Source: an uncultured Ruminococcus sp. (GTDB taxonomy: Bacteria > Bacillota > Clostridia > Oscillospirales > Ruminococcaceae). Taken from it: a stretch of DNA of 64,000 bases. The notes under the pieces were generated by a model, which was given only the letters and a program-made list of their open reading frames with translations, did not search any database and had not been told where the DNA came from. Every line of letters starts with the position of its first letter. Position 1 is the first letter of the stretch. The stretch is taken from contig CANQWA010000002.1 of the NCBI GenBank assembly GCA_947627445.1, positions 1 through 64,000 of the forward strand, given 5' to 3'. Below are positions 59,770-64,000 of this stretch, piece after piece. The translations under genes were made by a program, and so were the position numbers.

Positions 59770-62394
59770 ATGATTGAGCAGAGAAAAGAAAACCATCCCC
59801 TTGTGAACAGTGTTTCCGCATTGAAAGGTGTTTTTGAAAATGTGAGACAGGCGCAGCAGATTTACGCCGTCTATACACAAGAACAAGTGGATCGGATTTT
59901 TCAGGCAGCAGCTTTGGCGGCGAACCATGCCCGGCTGACTCTGGCAAAACAAGCAGTAGAAGAAACTGGAATGGGGCTTGTGGAGGACAAGGTGATCAAA
60001 AACAGCTATGCCGCAGAGCAGATCTATCACGCATATCGATACACAAAAACCTGCGGCATTCTGGAACGAAATGTGCCTTATGGCACCATGCAAGTGGCAG
60101 AACCGATTGGTGTAATCGCTGCAGTCATTCCTGTCACCAATCCAACTTCAACGGCAATTTTCAAGGCACTGATTTGCCTAAAAACTCGAAATGCTGTGAT
60201 ATTTTCTCCCCATCCTCATGCCAGGGAGAGTACCATTGCCGCCGTGAAGATCGTGTTGGAAGCAGCCGTCCGGGCTGGTGCACCGAAACACATCATGGGT
60301 TGGATCGATGTGCCTTCACTGGAACTGACAAATTATTTGATGCGGGAATCCGATATGATTCTGGCGACAGGTGGTCCGGGTATGGTCAAAGCGGCGTATT
60401 CCAGCGGAAAGCCTGCACTGGGTGTAGGGGCAGGCAATACACCGGCAGTAATAGATGTTTCGGCAGATATTCAGAATGCTGTCAATTCTATCATCCATTC
60501 CAAGACATTTGACAACGGTATGATTTGCGCTTCGGAGCAGTCAGTGATTGTGGCAGCGGAAATTTATGATACAGTCAAGCAGGAGTTTCAGAAACGGGGC
60601 TGTTATATTCTGACAGAAGAAGAAACAGAAAAGTTGCGCGGGATCATTCTCATAAACGGTTTGCTGAATCATCAGATTGTAGGACAAACGGCTGTAAGGA
60701 TTGCAGAGCTTGCCGGAATATCCGTGCCGGAGAAAACACGTGTGCTGATCGGTGAAGTGGTTTCGGCAGAACCGGACGAGCCTTTTGCACTGGAAAAGCT
60801 CTCTCCCATACTGGCAATGTATCGGGTAGAGAGCTTTGAACAAGCCATGGAACTGGCAGACCGGCTGATCCAAGGAGGCGGTTATGGGCATACAGCGGCG
60901 TTATATGCAGATGAGGTGTTCTGCCGAGACAAAATCGAAGCCTTTGCCCAGCGAATGAAAGCCTGCCGTATTGTAGTCAATACGCCTTCTTCACACGGCG
61001 GCATTGGGGATTTGTATAACTTTAATCTCACACCGTCACTGACTCTGGGATGCGGTTCTTGGGGCGGCAATTCTATCTCGGAAAACGTAGGGGTCAAGCA
61101 TTTGTTAAATATAAAAACTGTCGCTGAAAGGAGGGAGAACATGCTCTGGTTCCGCACACCGGAAAAGCTGTATTTCAAAAAAGGCTGTCTGCCGGTGGCA
61201 TTGAAAGAGATTCATGAAGTGCTGCACCGAAAGCGTGCATTTTTGGTGACAGATGCGTTTTTATTCCAGAGCGGTATGACGGATCGTGTGACAAAGCATT
61301 TACAGGAAATGGAAATTCCCTATCAGATCTTCTCACAGGTTCAGCCCGATCCTACACTGTCCTGTGCCCGTGCAGGGGCAAAGCAAATGGAACAGTTTTC
61401 GCCGGATGTGATCCTTGCACTGGGCGGAGGTTCGGCAATGGATGCTGCAAAAATTATGTGGATGTTGTATGAACATCCCGAGGCAGATTTTCAGGACATG
61501 GCGATGCGCTTTATGGATATCCGGAAGCGAACGTATGCCTTTCCAGATATGGGCGAAAAGGCGTATTTTATTGCCATTCCCACCTCGTCGGGAACTGGTT
61601 CGGAAGTGACACCCTTTGCGGTGATCACAGACGAATCTGATGGGACAAAGTATCCGCTGGCGGATTATGCGCTGATGCCGAAAATGGCGATCGTGGACGC
61701 AGATCTCATGATGAGTCAGCCAAAAAGTCTGACAGCGGCTGCCGGTATTGATGCACTGACACATGCGCTGGAAGCCTATGTTTCTGTTATGGCGACGGAT
61801 TACACCGACGGCATGGCGTTGACGGCACTCCGGAATATCTTCGATTATTTGCCGACATGCTATGAACATGGAGAGAATGCTCCCTATGCACGGGAGAAAA
61901 TGGCGAATGCTTCCACCATGGCTGGAATTGCCTTTGCCAATAGCTTTCTTGGGGTATGCCATTCCATGGCGCATAAACTGGGCTCGTATCATCACTTACC
62001 CCATGGTGTGGCAAATGCCATTCTGATCACAGAGGTGATGCGGTTCAACAGTTCAGAAGCGCCGCAGAAAATGGGAACATTTTCTCAGTATGCCTACCCT
62101 ATGGCAAAGGAACGGTATTGCGAATGTGCTAGATTCCTTGGTATCACAGGGGAATCGGAGGAGGATTTGTTTGAAGGCTTGATACAGAAGATCGAAGAAC
62201 TGAAAACGATAGTGGGTATCCAGAAGTCCATTCGGGCATACGGTATTGCAGAGAAGGACTTTCTTGAAACTTTGGATGATATGTGTCAGCAGGCGTTTGA
62301 CGATCAATGTACTGGTGCAAATCCACGGTATCCGCTGATCTCGGAGATACGGGAAATGTATCTGAAAGCATATTACGGCGAAACGCCGGCGTAA
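59770..62394 (+). CDS. adhE: Bifunctional aldehyde-alcohol dehydrogenase AdhE
   Basis: An 874-residue two-domain enzyme reducing acetyl-CoA to acetaldehyde and then ethanol, regenerating NAD+. The N-terminal aldehyde dehydrogenase half has [12 protein letters not shown] and the catalytic Cys in [10 protein letters not shown]. The C-terminal iron-dependent alcohol dehydrogenase half has [14 protein letters not shown] and the iron-binding His cluster [16 protein letters not shown]. Length is standard for spirosome-forming AdhE. GAAGGAGAATCC precedes the ATG. It is divergent from spoIIGA. Rex (48952) is the expected regulator, but no clear operator was seen. Confidence 0.96.
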   Translation: MIEQRKENHPLVNSVSALKGVFENVRQAQQIYAVYTQEQVDRIFQAAALAANHARLTLAKQAVEETGMGLVEDKVIKNSYAAEQIYHAYRYTKTCGILERNVPYGTMQVAEPIGVIAAVIPVTNPTSTAIFKALICLKTRNAVIFSPHPHARESTIAAVKIVLEAAVRAGAPKHIMGWIDVPSLELTNYLMRESDMILATGGPGMVKAAYSSGKPALGVGAGNTPAVIDVSADIQNAVNSIIHSKTFDNGMICASEQSVIVAAEIYDTVKQEFQKRGCYILTEEETEKLRGIILINGLLNHQIVGQTAVRIAELAGISVPEKTRVLIGEVVSAEPDEPFALEKLSPILAMYRVESFEQAMELADRLIQGGGYGHTAALYADEVFCRDKIEAFAQRMKACRIVVNTPSSHGGIGDLYNFNLTPSLTLGCGSWGGNSISENVGVKHLLNIKTVAERRENMLWFRTPEKLYFKKGCLPVALKEIHEVLHRKRAFLVTDAFLFQSGMTDRVTKHLQEMEIPYQIFSQVQPDPTLSCARAGAKQMEQFSPDVILALGGGSAMDAAKIMWMLYEHPEADFQDMAMRFMDIRKRTYAFPDMGEKAYFIAIPTSSGTGSEVTPFAVITDESDGTKYPLADYALMPKMAIVDADLMMSQPKSLTAAAGIDALTHALEAYVSVMATDYTDGMALTALRNIFDYLPTCYEHGENAPYAREKMANASTMAGIAFANSFLGVCHSMAHKLGSYHHLPHGVANAILITEVMRFNSSEAPQKMGTFSQYAYPMAKERYCECARFLGITGESEEDLFEGLIQKIEELKTIVGIQKSIRAYGIAEKDFLETLDDMCQQAFDDQCTGANPRYPLISEIREMYLKAYYGETPA

Positions 62395-62398
62395 AAAA

Positions 62399-62436
62399 AT
62401 CCCTCTGTCCGAAAAAGAACAGAGGGATCGTTTTAT
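62399..62436. terminator. Bidirectional terminator (adhE / prfB)
   Basis: ATCCCTCTGT and ACAGAGGGAT form a 10-bp stem. An A-run (TTTTTTT on the minus strand) precedes it and CGTTTTATT follows. Confidence 0.88.
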
Positions 62437-62453
62437 TGCCTTGAAAGTCGGTT

Positions 62454-63572
62454 TTATTTTTGCAGCGTACCGCTGGAAAGTGCTTTCAGATAGGCATTGA
62501 TAAAGCCGTCGATATCGCCGTCCATGACCGCCTGAATGTTGCCGTTTTCAAAGTTGGTGCGGTGATCTTTCGCCAGTGTATAGGGCATGAACACATAAGA
62601 ACGGATCTGTGCCCCCCATGCAATTTCCTTCTGCACACCTTTGATGTCAGCAATCTTGTCCAGATGCTCACGCTCCTTGATCTCTACCAGTTTAGCACGG
62701 AGCATTTTCATGGCGTAATCCTTATTCTGGAACTGGCTGCGCTGTGTCTGACAGGAAACCACGATGCCAGTGGGCAAGTGGGTCAGACGAACTGCCGAAC
62801 TTGTCTTGTTGATGTGCTGACCACCTGCACCGCTGGCACGGAACACATCCATTTTGACATCCTCCGGGTGGATATCAACTTCCATAGAATCATCAATTTC
62901 TGGCATGACTTCCAGTGCAGCAAAGGATGTATGACGGCGTCCGGAGGAATCGAAAGGTGATACACGCACCAGACGATGCACACCGGATTCGGATTTCAGA
63001 AATCCGTAGGCATTTTCGCCGGAGATCAAAATAGAAGCGCTTTTCAGACCGGCTTCGTCACCGTCCAGATAATCCAACAGTTCCACTTTATAATGATGGC
63101 GTTCTGCCCAGCGGTTGTACATCCGATAGAGCATTTCCGCCCAGTCCTGTGCCTCTGTACCGCCTGCACCGGCATGGAAGGTGAGAATGGCATTTGAATT
63201 GTCGTATTCTCCGGTGAGCAAAGAGGATAGCTTCAATGCCTCCAATTCTTGAACAAAGGCATCTGCTTCGGCATTCAGCTCGGCGTTGGATTCTTCTTCG
63301 CCTTCTTCTATGGTCAACTCGATCAGTGTCAGGATATCTTCCAGAGAGGATTCCATCTCTTTGTACTTGTTGATCTTATTCTCCAGGGCCTTGGATTCTT
63401 GGAGTACCTTCTGGGAATTTTCCAGATCGTCCCAGAAACCTTCAGCAGCAATCTGCTTCTGTAATTGGTCAAAGCGTGTCTTTGCCTGTTCAATACCCAG
63501 AACTTCGTACAGTTCCTTCAGATCTTTTTGATAGTCTGACATAGTCACGCGCAGTTCATCCAATAAAATCAT
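62454..63572 (-). CDS. prfB: Peptide chain release factor 2
   Basis: A 372-residue RF2 that reads UGA/UAA stops. It has a helical N-terminal domain, the stop-codon-recognition SPF tripeptide in RVSPFDSSGRRHTSF, and the catalytic GGQ in ASGAGGQHINKTSSAVR. The reading frame is continuous from the ATG, with no in-frame UGA near codon 25, so the programmed +1 frameshift that controls prfB in many bacteria is absent. AAGGAGAAATCAT precedes the ATG. Confidence 0.96.
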   Translation of the reverse strand: MILLDELRVTMSDYQKDLKELYEVLGIEQAKTRFDQLQKQIAAEGFWDDLENSQKVLQESKALENKINKYKEMESSLEDILTLIELTIEEGEEESNAELNAEADAFVQELEALKLSSLLTGEYDNSNAILTFHAGAGGTEAQDWAEMLYRMYNRWAERHHYKVELLDYLDGDEAGLKSASILISGENAYGFLKSESGVHRLVRVSPFDSSGRRHTSFAALEVMPEIDDSMEVDIHPEDVKMDVFRASGAGGQHINKTSSAVRLTHLPTGIVVSCQTQRSQFQNKDYAMKMLRAKLVEIKEREHLDKIADIKGVQKEIAWGAQIRSYVFMPYTLAKDHRTNFENGNIQAVMDGDIDGFINAYLKALSSGTLQK

Positions 63573-63608
63573 ATGATTTCTCCTTCATGATAGAATTTCA
63601 CATCATTT

Positions 63609-63637
63609 ATTATACTACAAAATCGGGACAGATGCAA
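63609..63637 (-). promoter_or_regulatory. prfB promoter
   Basis: On the minus strand TTGCAT and TATAAT are separated by 17 bases, about 40 bases before the start. Confidence 0.85.
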
Positions 63638-63674
63638 ACATTTTCTCTGAATCTGAAAAATTTTCATGGGCGCA

Positions 63675-64000
63675 TTATTTTGGATCCAGGTATTTGTGCA
63701 GCAGTTCAAACAGATTTTCCATATCCAGAGGCTTTGATGTATGATCGTTCATGCCGCTTTCCATGGCATTCTTTTTATCTTCATCAAAGGCATTGGCTGT
63801 CATAGCGATAATCGGAATACTGGCAAGGGCGGGATTCTCCAGATTTCGGATGGCTCTGGTCGCCTCATAGCCGTTCATGACTGGCATCTGCACATCCATC
63901 AGAATCAAGTCATAATATCCCGCCGCAGATTTTGCCACCATTTCCACTGCGATTTTGCCGTTACATGCGGATTCAATGACAAAACCGCTTTCTGTGAGGA
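63675..64000 (-). CDS. C-terminal receiver domain of a signalling protein (runs off right edge)
   Basis: The minus-strand frame is open to the window edge (upstream residues read LTESGFVIESACNGKIAVEM). The ORF track shows only part of it. The segment is a response-regulator receiver domain: phospho-acceptor Asp in YYDLILMDVQMPVMNGYEA, the Thr switch in IIAMTANAF and the Lys in HTSKPLD. A REC at the very C-terminus with MDVQMPVMNG is typical of hybrid histidine kinases, but the rest of the protein is outside the window. Confidence 0.88.
   Translation of the reverse strand, partial: LTESGFVIESACNGKIAVEMVAKSAAGYYDLILMDVQMPVMNGYEATRAIRNLENPALASIPIIAMTANAFDEDKKNAMESGMNDHTSKPLDMENLFELLHKYLDPK

Noticed and set aside
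59700-59770. Rex operator upstream of adhE
   Set aside because: I looked for a TTGTGA-N6-TCACAA-type site and found only weak partial matches.
1-64000. tRNA, rRNA, prophage, IS transposase, CRISPR
   Set aside because: None recognised on either strand by eye. A tRNAscan or Infernal run would be needed to exclude small RNAs fully.

Overview
The window looks like chromosomal core genome from a spore-forming, anaerobic, plant-fibre-associated Firmicute of the Ruminococcus / Oscillospiraceae type. The evidence is as follows. Three secreted proteins end in type I dockerins behind Thr-rich linkers, and one of them also carries cohesin-like modules. Sporulation genes (gpr, spoVT, spoIIGA-sigE) are present. 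Fermentative and anaerobic functions are present: an Na+-pumping decarboxylase, AdhE, Rex and a 2[4Fe-4S] ferredoxin. GC content is moderate and the -35/-10 promoters are of Firmicute type. The genus is an inference; no 16S rRNA gene is in the window.

Layout, left to right. 1-4.0 kb: start of a lipoprotein gene running off the left edge, then a four-gene oxaloacetate-decarboxylase-type sodium pump (oadA, oadG-like, biotin carrier, oadB). 4.2-6.4 kb: DEDDh exonuclease, rpsT and the divergent germination protease gpr. 6.6-9.8 kb: solitary solute-binding lipoprotein, zinc-type ArsR repressor, ferredoxin and a small lipoprotein. 10-14.7 kb: rny with a long structured leader, then nadB-nadC. 15-20 kb: a yaaO / holB / yaaT block as in Bacillus (without tmk), an amidase-like protein and queH. 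20-25 kb (minus strand): GH3 glycosidase, tadA and a CPBP-type membrane protein. 25-29.7 kb: CAP/PPC/cohesin/dockerin protein, DUF4234 and DUF2752 proteins, a MazF-type toxin without a visible antitoxin, and spoVT. 30-37.9 kb: ECF sigma with a putative anti-sigma, thrH-MATE, SRP RNA with dnaX-ybaB-recR, and a dockerin protein. 38-44.6 kb: T-box-controlled tyrS, a membrane protein, lysC, hisC and a zinc-ribbon membrane protein. 45-52.5 kb: aconitase, icd, rex, ispD-ispF, and DUF3343 with a cysteine desulfurase. 52.7-64 kb: cdaA-cdaR (c-di-AMP synthesis), a large dockerin protein, spoIIGA-sigE, adhE, prfB, and the end of a REC-domain protein at the right edge.

The genes are mostly housekeeping and sporulation functions. 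I see no prophage, IS transposase, CRISPR array, tRNA or rRNA. The least expected content lies between the genes. There is a MITE-like family ending in AGAAC...GTTCT, with four paired copies plus many solo ends, often fused to stop codons. Three other short repeat families are each present twice (61, 46 and about 84 bp). Several structured 5' leaders have no family I can name (upstream of rny, the PLP decarboxylase, the 39.8-kb membrane protein, and cdaA). Nothing seen amounts to a demonstrated new defence or mobile system.
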